Shown in pieces: positions 34,796 to 43,218 of a DNA stretch of 64,000 bases. The translations under genes were made by a program, and so were the position numbers. Below the pieces are notes generated by a model, which was not told the DNA's origin, made no database searches, and was given only the letters and a program-made list of their open reading frames with translations. How positions within the stretch are numbered: position 1 is the first letter of the stretch; each line of letters opens with the position of its first letter. This stretch comes from Peribacillus sp. FSL P2-0133 (GTDB taxonomy: Bacteria; Bacillota; Bacilli; Bacillales; DSM-1321). The stretch spans positions 4,834,001-4,898,000 of the forward strand of contig NZ_CP150254.1 in NCBI RefSeq assembly GCF_037975445.1, in the 5' to 3' direction.

Positions 34796-36598
34796 TCATT
34801 TCTTTGGCAAGTCCAGATTAGTGAATTCATCGACTGGAACGATGTCTTCTTCCATATCCATCACCTTCAGCACAACCCGGTCTCCTACATTCGTCAACAC
34901 AATATCAGATAGCGCGTTGACCCCAGGGTCCACCGAGAACCTCTTGGCATTGCCTTCGACGATCAAATGGAATACGTATCCATTTGAAAGATTGGCATCA
35001 TTGATCCTTATTACCTTCCCCTTTATTTCTTTCATCTCAAAGCCTTTTTGAGGCGTCACACCACTCACTTTCCCTAAAGAGGCAATCAGTTTTTTATAAT
35101 TGCGGAAAGCTTCGTCTTTCGTTTTCCCAAAGACCACTTGGGGATTATCGCTATTGGCGTAAACGATCGCCACACCTTGGAACTTGCTGCCCTTTGTAAC
35201 CGGAATTACATAAGTGGGAGCACCGTAAATCGTATAGAAAATTCCATTAGTGGCTTTCCAGCCTGGATATTTAGACAAAAACTCACTCGCATTTGCGTTG
35301 GATTTTGCCTCCTTTCCAGTCAGAACGGACGTAACGCCTTTATAGTACGTCATTTCACCGGTTTTGGCATTGAAAACACCATAACCTACAAGGGTTTTGG
35401 AGTTGCCTTTTGATTTAGCCCGGGTAAAATCCACTACATAAATCAATTCGCCTTTTTCGTTAAACGTAACTTGCATATTATCCTCATTAGGAATCAGGAC
35501 ATCTTTCTTCGGCCCAATCAAGGACTGGTTTTTCCATCCGTGAACATATTTTCCCCAGTAGGTCCAATATTCCAGGGCTGTTTCCAATGTGAAAGTCCGA
35601 TCTACCCAATTAGGTTCTTTTCCTTTTGGATAGTATTTCGTGTCCCCCGTTTCCGGATTTACCAATACCACCCCGTCGACTACGGGACCGCTGCGGTATT
35701 TCAAATAATGTCCGACTGAAGCTACGAAGAAAGGCTTTCCATCTTCGTTCGGTTCCAAATATGAATCATGGATGATTTTATTCGGATATGCCTTGCGGAT
35801 GGTTCTTTCCAAATCATGATCGAGGTACTGTGAGGGAGCATACAGCATCTTCCCTTTGACAGTACTTGCCCCTTTATCCGTCGATACGGCGGAAATCAGA
35901 TTATAACCTGGCGTGTATTCCGCTTTCCCGGCTTTCAAAAACCCGTCCATTTCAATGGGTGATGTATAAGCCAATTCATCATTGATATTGGTTAGACGGT
36001 ATTCGCCTTCAGTGAAATATGATGCATTTTCTATTTTATTAATCGCTGCATCGCCTTTTGCGTCAGCCATTTTCACTGTAACAAGCGGCATGGTTTTTAT
36101 ATCTTGAACTTCTTCCAGCTCTTTTTTCTTATCGACCTTCGCCAACCCATGCAGATCAGCGGCAAAAGTGATGGAGTAAAACTGCATGATGCCCCATGCT
36201 AATATCAAAACGACACCTATCAAACTGTTGAAATGTACGTTCCAAGGTGTTTTTGGTTGCATCAAAGCTTCATTTCCCCTCCGATTCCGTCGGGTACTTG
36301 AAGATTCACTGGCACTGTACATATACATTCTTGAATCGATGATGAGAATGAGCCCTAGAATAATGGCAAAACTCGAAAAGAATGCAGCGGCAGTAAGATC
36401 CAGCAGCATGATATCGATAACGAAAAACAGTACGGTAGCAGAAACTAAAAGTCTCAGCACCTGTTCAATGAAAAAAGGTATTTCCTTTTTGGTGATTGCG
36501 TTTATCCATCTCTGCGGAATCAAGGAAAGTCCCAATATGGCAAATGGCATTTTCAATAAAATTCCTTTCAAGATGAAAACGAGTAGTGAAAGTATCAT
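34796..36598 (-). CDS. Large membrane protein of unknown function
   Basis: 600 residues, ATG at 36598 preceded by AAGGAGAG at 12-base spacing. Three to four membrane segments occupy residues about 1-90 and one more about 125-145 (IGVVLILAWGIMQFYSI). The remaining 450 residues are predicted outside the membrane and contain repeated short units built around VNPETGDTKYY, NEKGELIYVVDF and NAKTGEMTYYKG, which resemble PepSY-like or beta-propeller-like repeats. A C-terminal beta-rich segment (EIKGKVIRINDANLSNGYVF, VGDRVVLKV) looks like a small OB-type domain. No catalytic motif is seen. Convergent with the FHA gene. Confidence 0.7.
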   Translation of the reverse strand: MILSLLVFILKGILLKMPFAILGLSLIPQRWINAITKKEIPFFIEQVLRLLVSATVLFFVIDIMLLDLTAAAFFSSFAIILGLILIIDSRMYMYSASESSSTRRNRRGNEALMQPKTPWNVHFNSLIGVVLILAWGIMQFYSITFAADLHGLAKVDKKKELEEVQDIKTMPLVTVKMADAKGDAAINKIENASYFTEGEYRLTNINDELAYTSPIEMDGFLKAGKAEYTPGYNLISAVSTDKGASTVKGKMLYAPSQYLDHDLERTIRKAYPNKIIHDSYLEPNEDGKPFFVASVGHYLKYRSGPVVDGVVLVNPETGDTKYYPKGKEPNWVDRTFTLETALEYWTYWGKYVHGWKNQSLIGPKKDVLIPNEDNMQVTFNEKGELIYVVDFTRAKSKGNSKTLVGYGVFNAKTGEMTYYKGVTSVLTGKEAKSNANASEFLSKYPGWKATNGIFYTIYGAPTYVIPVTKGSKFQGVAIVYANSDNPQVVFGKTKDEAFRNYKKLIASLGKVSGVTPQKGFEMKEIKGKVIRINDANLSNGYVFHLIVEGNAKRFSVDPGVNALSDIVLTNVGDRVVLKVMDMEEDIVPVDEFTNLDLPKK

Positions 36599-36799
36599 GG
36601 TTTTAAAAATCTCTCCTTGTCATGTATGTTTCCATTTACCTATTTTATCACTTTTGTACAACTAATTTACTATTTTTAAAATATATCGAAATAACGTAAA
36701 AAAACTACCAATATTATTTACTCCTACGATGCTACTTTTATCGATTTAATATTTATATAGACTCTAGAAAAGGATAGATGCCAAAGGGGGCGAAGCCTT

Positions 36800-38191
36800 A
36801 TGATTTATGAAGAAACTTACCAATACCTATTAAGGAATGTATCTTCTACTGAATTCGATACGTGTTTGTATGCCTTGCTCCACAGTGATTGGGACGGGGT
36901 CATCCAGAGCCCGCTTCATATGATGGCCCGAGGAGTAGGAACGACAGAAAAGTACTTAAGGCAGATCATCAATAAATTCACCGCACCACAAGGATCACTA
37001 AAAAAAGTGTTTGTGCCTGTTCATCAAGGTGAAGATACTTTATATAAGTTTAACCTCGGTCCTGCAAGTAATCTTGGCTATAACAGGAAGACGGACCGTT
37101 ATTGCAAGAAATACCGTTTCTTTTATTGCGATGCTTTCAAAACCTTAACGATTCATGGAAAACGGCTGCTGCTTATGGGCGCTTTCCGAATGTCTGTTTT
37201 GAAGTCTGAAGAAGTTCTATTCGATTATAATGAAATCGTTCCTGATTCCAGCTCGCCATTCACGAGAAAGCGCTTATTGGATGCAGTCGATGCCATCCAT
37301 GACGCTTTAGGCCATTTAGTGACGATTTCTTTTGCAAGCAGGGCTTTTTCAAAGAAAGAAATTCTGGTATTCACCTTTACCGAAGGCGTCTTGGAGCAAT
37401 ATAAGGAAAATAGGGCGGAACGGACATGGTTGCGGAGAACGATTTTCAACTCTGGCTACATTGGGCATATCAATGATTCTGTATGCAAGGAATTGGAACG
37501 GGCAGGCAAATATATTTTCCGTTCATTTCTGCAGGAAACGAAAAACATCTCCAATGATATCCAAAAGGAACTGCAGAAGTTAGCCCGTTTCGTCTATTCT
37601 CATTCCCTTAAGAAATTTGGCCAGGCGATTTCTGCCAATGAGCAGTTACTTCTTGCCCCAAAACAAGCCTCTGCTTATTTAAGCAAGATCATGTACAATG
37701 AAACATTGGAACAGATGGTCAAGTATGCCCACCAGGCAGAATCCATCAAAAGCCTGCTTGAACGCGTTCATTTTCATAGAAACATCTCCGAGAAAGCTCT
37801 CTGCCGGGAAGTGAATGAATTGGAAATGGCTGAACATATCAAGCCCATTCTCCAAAAGTACCATCAAGCAGACTTCATCCGTCATGTGCTGAACGACTGG
37901 TGCGAAACATGGCTCATTTCCCGTGTAAAGACAGTAACAGAAGAATTCCGGGCAGAAGGAAAAAGGAAAAGTACCGATTATGATAAGCAGGTCGCGGCCG
38001 AATATATGACGCGCATTAGAAACGATACATATGACCAGTTGGACAGGCTGTTGACCTTGCTGCTTAAATTCAGCAATCATGCAGTGGCCCCGACTGTCCG
38101 GGACTTCCCTCTCACTAAGAAAAAGGAAACCCTCCAATCCTATTTTGCAATCCAAAAGGAACGTCTCGGCGTTCTCTCCATTTCCTCTTAA
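36800..38191 (+). CDS. Unknown 463-residue protein with N-terminal winged-helix-like region
   Basis: Starts at the ATG at 36800 after AAAGGGGGCG. Residues 30-60 (PLHMMARGVGTTEKYLRQII) look like a helix-turn-helix and 110-200 like a second winged helix (FKTLTIHGKRLLLMGAFRMS, DALGHLVTISFA). The C-terminal half is long, charged and helical, with many Lys, Glu and Gln. No membrane segment or signal. I do not recognise a family; the shape recalls replication or DNA-binding proteins but no catalytic residues are visible. A terminator follows, and DnaA-box-like sequences lie 110-180 bp further on. Confidence 0.65.
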   Translation: MIYEETYQYLLRNVSSTEFDTCLYALLHSDWDGVIQSPLHMMARGVGTTEKYLRQIINKFTAPQGSLKKVFVPVHQGEDTLYKFNLGPASNLGYNRKTDRYCKKYRFFYCDAFKTLTIHGKRLLLMGAFRMSVLKSEEVLFDYNEIVPDSSSPFTRKRLLDAVDAIHDALGHLVTISFASRAFSKKEILVFTFTEGVLEQYKENRAERTWLRRTIFNSGYIGHINDSVCKELERAGKYIFRSFLQETKNISNDIQKELQKLARFVYSHSLKKFGQAISANEQLLLAPKQASAYLSKIMYNETLEQMVKYAHQAESIKSLLERVHFHRNISEKALCREVNELEMAEHIKPILQKYHQADFIRHVLNDWCETWLISRVKTVTEEFRAEGKRKSTDYDKQVAAEYMTRIRNDTYDQLDRLLTLLLKFSNHAVAPTVRDFPLTKKKETLQSYFAIQKERLGVLSISS

Positions 38192-38232
38192 AATCAGACG
38201 GTTTAAGCCTTTTTATATGTCATTTGTTTTCC

Positions 38233-38260
38233 AAGAGAACGGATCCGTTCTCTTTTTTTT
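38233..38260 (+). terminator. Rho-independent terminator after the 463-residue gene
   Basis: AGAGAACG GATC CGTTCTCT is a perfect palindrome followed by eight T. Confidence 0.92.
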
Positions 38261-38299
38261 GCTTGTAACGAAAACCGACTGTGAATTGCAGAATGACGA

Positions 38300-38372
38300 T
38301 TGTGGTTTGGCAATTGGCACATTGTGGATTTCTCCCCTGAATTCGTGTGTTGCATATGGATCTTGTGGATAA
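38300..38372. other. Cluster of DnaA-box-like sequences
   Basis: TGTGGATAA at 38364-38372 is the reverse complement of a perfect DnaA box. TGTGGATTT (38323-38331) and TGTGGTTTG (38301-38309) are weaker relatives on the same strand. A single perfect 9-mer is expected by chance in tens of kilobases, so this is only suggestive. The rest of 38261-38589 shows no gene; a small hairpin AAATGGG/CCCATTT lies near 38553. Confidence 0.25.
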
Positions 38373-38589
38373 GGGAACTTGGGCAGAAGTTTTTTTTGAC
38401 GGCAGGCCATGACCCCTGCATGGGCGAGGGCATTTATATGGAGTTATTCTAAGGGTCTAAGAATGGGTCTATATAAAGGAACTGAAAAAGGTTTTGATCA
38501 TCAGTATGAATAAGGGGTTGAATCTAGGCAGGCCGCTATACGGGTAAAAGAAATGGGCCCCATTTAGAATGGAAAGCCCTCATGACTTG

Positions 38590-39558
38590 TTATGGCATTA
38601 ATAATATTTTCCCCGAACTTTTCCGGCTTTCAAGAAGTCTATGTGCATCCGCCCCATTTTCCAACGAGAAAAGAGTCGGTTCTTTGATGAGGATTTCCCC
38701 TGACAGAATCCATTGGAACAGCTCTGCTGTTCTTCTTGTCCGTTCTTCATGGGTAGTCAGGACGTTCCAAAGGTCTCCACCTATTAATGCTTTCGATGTA
38801 TCCATTAACATTCTTGGATCGATTTTCTCAGGATCACCGCCTGCCATCCCAAAAAATACAACAGTTCCTCCAGTCTTGGTCGCCTTGAAACTATCCATCA
38901 AGGTTTGTCCCACTGATTCATAAACGACATCAACGCCTTTACCGCCGGTTACATCCATAATGGAATCCACCCAGTCCGATCCGTAAAGGAAAACATGAGC
39001 CGCACCCATTTGTTTAGCAACAGCCGCTTTATCATTTGATGAGGTCAAGCCAATGACCTGACCGCCCTTCATCTTGATCATCTGTGTCAGTAATTGACCG
39101 ACTCCACCAGCAGCAGCATGGACCAGAATGGTTTCACCTGCTTTAACTTGATGACTGTCATGAGTTAAATATTGGGCAGTCAATCCTTGAAGTAAAACGG
39201 ATGCGGCCGTTTCAAAGGAAATGCCCTCAGGCAGCGGTAACAGTTTATCAGCTGGAACTGAAACCCGCTCCGCATTGGCATGGGGAACATCAGCGAACCC
39301 GACACGATCACCGACTTTCACATGATGGACATCTTCCCCAACATATTCGATGACCCCTGCCCCCTCATAACCTAGAATGAATGGGGGATCACCCACCAAA
39401 TGATAATTCCCTTTCCTTCTATATACATCAGCAAAATTCAATCCGATTGCTTTCATTCGAACGATCACGGCTGATTTTGAATGTTCAGGTTCTGCAATTT
39501 CCCTTACAGACAGGACTTCCGGCCCGCCGAAATCTTCAAAGACAAGTGCTTTCATCAT
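38590..39558 (-). CDS. Quinone oxidoreductase-like MDR enzyme (zinc-free)
   Basis: 322 residues from the ATG at 39558 after AAGGGAG; an in-frame ATG follows immediately and either may be used. Medium-chain dehydrogenase/reductase fold: FEDFGGPEVL, RMKAIGLNFADVYRRKG, LGYEGAG, and the NADPH loop HAAAGGVGQLLTQ. It lacks the Cys-rich structural zinc loop, as expected for QOR-type enzymes, which reduce quinones or enones. Stands alone with a hairpin on each side. Confidence 0.88.
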   Translation of the reverse strand: MMKALVFEDFGGPEVLSVREIAEPEHSKSAVIVRMKAIGLNFADVYRRKGNYHLVGDPPFILGYEGAGVIEYVGEDVHHVKVGDRVGFADVPHANAERVSVPADKLLPLPEGISFETAASVLLQGLTAQYLTHDSHQVKAGETILVHAAAGGVGQLLTQMIKMKGGQVIGLTSSNDKAAVAKQMGAAHVFLYGSDWVDSIMDVTGGKGVDVVYESVGQTLMDSFKATKTGGTVVFFGMAGGDPEKIDPRMLMDTSKALIGGDLWNVLTTHEERTRRTAELFQWILSGEILIKEPTLFSLENGADAHRLLESRKSSGKILLMP

Positions 39559-39629
39559 CCTAACTCCCTTCAATGCTTCTTCATTCTTTAAGATATAGGA
39601 TGAACCCTTTGCTGGCAAGAAATACAAAT

Positions 39630-39660
39630 AACCGCCCTCCCTTAAAGGCAAGAGCGGTCA
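39630..39660 (-). terminator. Terminator after small spore-former gene
   Basis: On the minus strand ACCGCTCTTGCC pairs imperfectly with GGGAGGGCGGT, followed by TTATTTGTATTTC. Confidence 0.6.
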
Positions 39661-39670
39661 CTAAGTTTAC

Positions 39671-39817
39671 TCAATCTGTATTGGAACCAGGGCCGTTCTT
39701 TCGTTTATTCGCAGAATATTCCTTACCGTGTGCTTCATGTTCTGCAATGATGTCCGCTTTCGGAATATGGTTATTCTTTTTCGGTGAACCGGTACGGTTA
39801 CGATGTTTTTTTCCCAT
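39671..39817 (-). CDS. Small basic protein, 48 residues, unassigned
   Basis: ATG at 39817 preceded by GAAGGGGAGA at good spacing. The product begins MGKKHRNRTGSPKKNNHIPK and ends with an Asn/Lys/Gly-rich tail (NKRKNGPGSNTD). Rich in Lys, Arg, His and Asn, with no hydrophobic segment; it looks like the many small hydrophilic proteins of spore formers (SASP-like or coat-associated), but I cannot name the family. A terminator follows. Confidence 0.6.
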   Translation of the reverse strand: MGKKHRNRTGSPKKNNHIPKADIIAEHEAHGKEYSANKRKNGPGSNTD

Positions 39818-39974
39818 GATCTATCTCCCCTTCATTCAATGCTATTTATGTTGAACTATTGTTAGCTTGTCCGATTACCACCGAAAATACCGGCAAAATA
39901 AGCGCTTCATAATAAAGGAAAAACCATCGCGGAGACCGAATAGATGTAAAACTGATATATAAGGAGGGAAAAAA

Positions 39975-40499
39975 ATGTTTCCTGTATTGAACACAGAAAG
40001 GTTACGCTTTCGGGAAATTCGTGAAAGTGATGCGGAAGCTGTTTTCCAATGCTTATCAAAAGATGAAGTCACCCGCTTTTATGGCCAGGATTCTTTGAAA
40101 AATGTCGAACAGGCGAAGGACATCATAACGTCTTTTGCGAAAAACTATCTTGAAAAACGAGCAATCCGATGGGGGATTGAAAGAAAAGATACACAGGAAT
40201 TGATTGGTACCATCGGTTTTCATGCCCACAGTCCCAAATACAGACGGGCGGAAATCGGTTATGAAATCCATCCAGTACATTGGCGTAAAGGATTTGCGTC
40301 AGAAGCTCTTAAAGAAATTATCGCTTACGGTTTCAACGACCTTGATTTAACCCGCATCGGCGCGGTCGTTTTCCTGGAAAACGAGCCATCAAGTGAGCTC
40401 TTGCTTAAGCTGGGCTTCATCCAGGAAGGAATATTAAGGAGCTATATTTACCAAAACGGTATCCCTCATGATACATATGTGTATTCTTTGCTGAAGTGA
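39975..40499 (+). CDS. GNAT-family N-acetyltransferase (RimJ/RimL type)
   Basis: 174 residues, ATG after AAGGAGG. Acetyltransf_3 layout: LNTERLRFREIRESDAEAVF, IGTIGFHAHSPKYRRAEIGYEI, the acetyl-CoA loop HWRKGFASEALKEI, and LENEPSSELLLKLGF. It transfers an acetyl group to an amine, possibly a ribosomal-protein N-terminus or a small molecule. Single-gene unit. Confidence 0.88.
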   Translation: MFPVLNTERLRFREIRESDAEAVFQCLSKDEVTRFYGQDSLKNVEQAKDIITSFAKNYLEKRAIRWGIERKDTQELIGTIGFHAHSPKYRRAEIGYEIHPVHWRKGFASEALKEIIAYGFNDLDLTRIGAVVFLENEPSSELLLKLGFIQEGILRSYIYQNGIPHDTYVYSLLK

Positions 40500-40539
40500 A
40501 ATAAAGAAAACCTCTTTAGAGGGTTCCATTGAAGAAATT

Positions 40540-40710
40540 TGCGACACTCCTACCGAATAACTGGCTAGCCAAGACCCCGGATACGTTTGCTTTGATGAGG
40601 CTTGGCAGACAGTCGGCGGAAAGGGAGCGGATTTCTGAAAACAGCTGGTACTTTTTTTAATGAAAATGAAAAACTGTAGGCAAACTGGATTTTCTTCTAC
40701 AGTCTGTAAC
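40540..40710 (+). repeat. G+C-rich intergenic repeat, decayed copy 2, with hairpin
   Basis: GCGACACTCC, AAGACCCCG, GATGAGGCT, GTCGGCGGAAAG and GAGCGGATTTCTG recall the blocks of the copies at 23251 and 43003 in the same order but with many changes. It is followed by the hairpin ACTGTAGGCAAACT ... CTACAGT (40672-40705), which matches a hairpin next to the third copy. The 375-bp gap 40500-40875 holds no gene. Confidence 0.6.
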
Positions 40711-40839
40711 CCTCTTCATATTGATACCAAGCTCATTCGGTTCAACGGCATCGGAGCATCCGTTTCCCCATTCCATTTACTTATCCGAGTCGAAAAAAAC
40801 AGCAAAACCATTTCCTTAATATTCCAAATTACCTATAAA

Positions 40840-40866
40840 AAAAAGTCACCAAAACATGGCGACTTC
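40840..40866 (-). terminator. Terminator after STAS-domain gene
   Basis: On the minus strand AAGTCGCC and GGTGACTT form a stem (one G-T pair) followed by eight T. Confidence 0.85.
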
Positions 40867-40875
40867 ACCTCACGA

Positions 40876-41703
40876 TTAGGTGACTACAAGATAGTCCTTC
40901 AAGGCCTGCTGCAGCGTACCCTTTGTTTCTGCTCTATTCTCGATTTGAACCCCTGAACGGATCATTTTCGTTACCACTTCAGGGCGTAATCCTGTCACTA
41001 CAGCTTTACACCCCATCATTGCCGTTCCATCGAGGATTTTCAATAAATCATTAATGATTTCAACTTCCATTTCGATGATACCGGATAAATCCAAGATCAA
41101 GGTCTGTATCCGCAGTTTACCTATCTCCTGCAATACTTTTTCCTCGATTATCTGTATACGTGTATTATCGATTGTACCAATTAACGGAAGGACGCAGGTA
41201 GTGGAAGTGACTGGAATGATCGGGACGGATAGATTTTCCACCAAGTTTTGCTGAGCCAGAATCAATTTGTCTTTGTAATCGGAGTAGCTGACGAAAAAGG
41301 ATTTAAGAAATACATCAACCTTTTCATTAACTTTTTTCTCTAATTCAAAAAAGGTTTTGGATTCACTGAACACTACTTTTGCACTTTCGAACTTATAAAG
41401 AAATGTCCAAAGCGTTCTGCGGATGGCCTGAATCCATTCCAGCTTGAATGAAAGCGTCAAAGAGTGGGTTGCCCACGTAACTCCCTCTTGTTCGGCAAAT
41501 GCAATCATATCCGTTTCATTCTGTTCCACTATATAACGGATGAGCTTATGGGCATTATTCAAAAGGTCGACATTTCCAATCAGCAGAATTTCTTCAATTT
41601 TACCCCTGACATTGACAGCTTCTGATAAAAGATATTCTTCAAACTCACTTTTATTCTGCAAAAGGAATTCCATTATCTTTTCTTCCTCATAAACAAAACT
41701 CAC
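40876..41703 (-). CDS. RsbR-like STAS-domain stressosome protein
   Basis: About 265-275 residues. Two starts are possible: GTG at 41703, or ATG at 41673 with GAGGAAG before it. The N-terminal half (to about 150) is a helical non-haem globin-like sensor region as in RsbR paralogues. The C-terminal half is a STAS domain (SVPIIPVTSTTCVLPLIGTI, LILDLSGI, MGCKAVVTGLRPEV, TLQQALKDY). RsbR-type proteins form the stressosome that controls sigma-B. A Ser lies in the DLSG motif where RsbR/RsbS proteins are phosphorylated. Confidence 0.85.
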   Translation of the reverse strand: MSFVYEEEKIMEFLLQNKSEFEEYLLSEAVNVRGKIEEILLIGNVDLLNNAHKLIRYIVEQNETDMIAFAEQEGVTWATHSLTLSFKLEWIQAIRRTLWTFLYKFESAKVVFSESKTFFELEKKVNEKVDVFLKSFFVSYSDYKDKLILAQQNLVENLSVPIIPVTSTTCVLPLIGTIDNTRIQIIEEKVLQEIGKLRIQTLILDLSGIIEMEVEIINDLLKILDGTAMMGCKAVVTGLRPEVVTKMIRSGVQIENRAETKGTLQQALKDYLVVT

Positions 41704-41830
41704 TCTTCCCCACTCCCTTTTTGAACTCCAACTGTGATTTTTGTTACTAATTACTTTCTATATGGGTGGAGTTTTTTCCTGCTAATTGCTCCTATATTAA
41801 AAATACGGATAGTAAATGGGTTAAAACCGG

Positions 41831-42271
41831 TTACATCTCCTCGCCTGAAAAAATATTTTTCGATGCGGAAGAAAATATCAGATGGGTGGACGATTTCCCA
41901 TATTTAATGGCTTCATCGACGAAGTCTTCCAGCGTTTCCATGGAAAATGTACTTATTTTAACCAAATAACTGTATTGACCGGCTAACCGGTGGCATTCCA
42001 GTACTTCCGGATGGTTCAAGCTAAATTGATAAAAGTCTTTGCATCTATCCGTTTCGAATAATATGAATGCCGTTATGCTCCTATCAAGTTTTTCAAGTGA
42101 TATTTCCGTTTTATATCCTTTTATCACTCCGCTTTCCTCTAATTTATTCACACGTTCTTTCGTTGCTGGAGCCGTTAAGGAAACTTCCTGTGCCAGTTCT
42201 TTCATGGACATGCGCCCATTATTCTCCAGCAAGGAAAGTATCTTTTTATCCGTTCGATCCAATTCAATCAC
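41831..42271 (-). CDS. Lrp/AsnC-family regulator
   Basis: About 146 residues. The N-terminal helix-turn-helix is clear (DRTDKKILSLLENNGRMSM, VSLTAPATKERVNKLEESG, IKGYK), followed by the RAM ligand-binding domain (FYQFSLNHPEVLECHRLAGQYSYLVKI). The start is uncertain among GTG at 42277, GTG at 42271 and TTG at 42262, all near GTGGGAG. Divergent from the DJ-1/PfpI gene 135-140 bp away, which it may control. Confidence 0.85.
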   Translation of the reverse strand: MIELDRTDKKILSLLENNGRMSMKELAQEVSLTAPATKERVNKLEESGVIKGYKTEISLEKLDRSITAFILFETDRCKDFYQFSLNHPEVLECHRLAGQYSYLVKISTFSMETLEDFVDEAIKYGKSSTHLIFSSASKNIFSGEEM

Positions 42272-42411
42272 TCCCACTTTTTATTATTAATAGAATTCAC
42301 CTAAATACATTATAAAATAAACAGAAAAGAAATGATTACGTAATTTATCGTATGTATTAGGGAATTCGCTTTTTATATAATAAATACAAATATAAATAAG
42401 GGGGATTCACG

Positions 42412-42996
42412 ATGAAAAAAGTATTGATGCTGCTATCCAATGGATTCGAAGCGGTTGAAGCAAGTGTGTTTACAGATGTATTGGGCTGGAATAAATTAGA
42501 GGGTGATGGTACGACTGATCTGGTTACGGTAGGACTTCATGAACAATTGAAATGCACATGGAATTTCATCGTGCAGCCGGAATTGACCCTCGATCAAGTG
42601 AACCTTGATGACTTCGATGCTTTGGCCATTCCAGGAGGTTTTGAAGAAGCCGGTTTCTATGAGGATGCTTATGATCAGAGGTTTCTTGATGTGATCAAGT
42701 ATTTTCATGATAAAAACAAAATCATAGCAACCATTTGTGTAGGCTCTCTACCACTAGGAAGAAGCGGGATATTGAATGGAAGAAAGGCCACTACATACAA
42801 TCATCCAACCAGTAAGAGACAGGGGCAGCTAAAAGATTTTGGTGCGATTGTCGTTAATGAACCGATTGTCGTCACGGACAATATCATTACATCCTACAAT
42901 CCTTCCACAGGATTCGACGTTGCCTTTACGCTCTTGGAAATGCTCACTTCCAAAGATAATTGTAAACATGTGAAGGAATTGATGGGCTTCCATTAA
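42412..42996 (+). CDS. DJ-1/PfpI-family protein
   Basis: 194 residues, ATG at 42412 after AAGGGGG. Class I glutamine-amidotransferase-like fold with LAIPGGFEEAGF and the nucleophile-elbow Cys 109 in ATICVGSLPLGRSG, plus the Glu near residue 13-16 (GFEAVE). Members include chaperones, proteases and glyoxalase-like deglycases; which applies here is not decidable. A TATAAT lies at 42376-42381. Divergent from the Lrp gene. Confidence 0.85.
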   Translation: MKKVLMLLSNGFEAVEASVFTDVLGWNKLEGDGTTDLVTVGLHEQLKCTWNFIVQPELTLDQVNLDDFDALAIPGGFEEAGFYEDAYDQRFLDVIKYFHDKNKIIATICVGSLPLGRSGILNGRKATTYNHPTSKRQGQLKDFGAIVVNEPIVVTDNIITSYNPSTGFDVAFTLLEMLTSKDNCKHVKELMGFH

Positions 42997-43002
42997 GGTT
43001 GA

Positions 43003-43184
43003 TTTCCGCTCCAGGCACTCGCTTTCCTCGGCGGTCGGGGAGCCTACTCGGCTTGCGCCTGCGGGGTCTCCCCTGGACGCGCTTTTCTAAGCAGGTTTCT
43101 CGAACACCCGCTCCAATCAACTGAAACTTTTTTCAACTAAAAAAACTGCAGGCAAACTCGTTTTTTTCGAGTTCATCTACAGTC
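43003..43184 (-). repeat. G+C-rich intergenic repeat, copy 3 (inverted), with hairpin
   Basis: Reverse complement of the segment at 23251-23376, with blocks CTGCTTAGAAAAGCGCGTCC, GAGACCCCGCAGGCGCAAG and GGAAAGCGAGTGCCTGGAG nearly identical. Next to it lies ACTGCAGGCAAACTCG ... CGAGTTCATCTACAGT, an imperfect hairpin related to the one at 40672. No ORF. Confidence 0.85.
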
Positions 43185-43186
43185 AG

Positions 43187-43216
43187 GGGTTCCGAATGAA
43201 TTCGGAACCTTTTTCA
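43187..43216 (+). terminator. Terminator between DJ-1 gene and hyuB
   Basis: GGTTCCGAAT and ATTCGGAACC form a 10-bp stem followed by TTTTT in plus orientation, touching the hyuB stop codon. It can end plus-strand transcription through the repeat. Confidence 0.75.
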
Positions 43217-43218
43217 CG

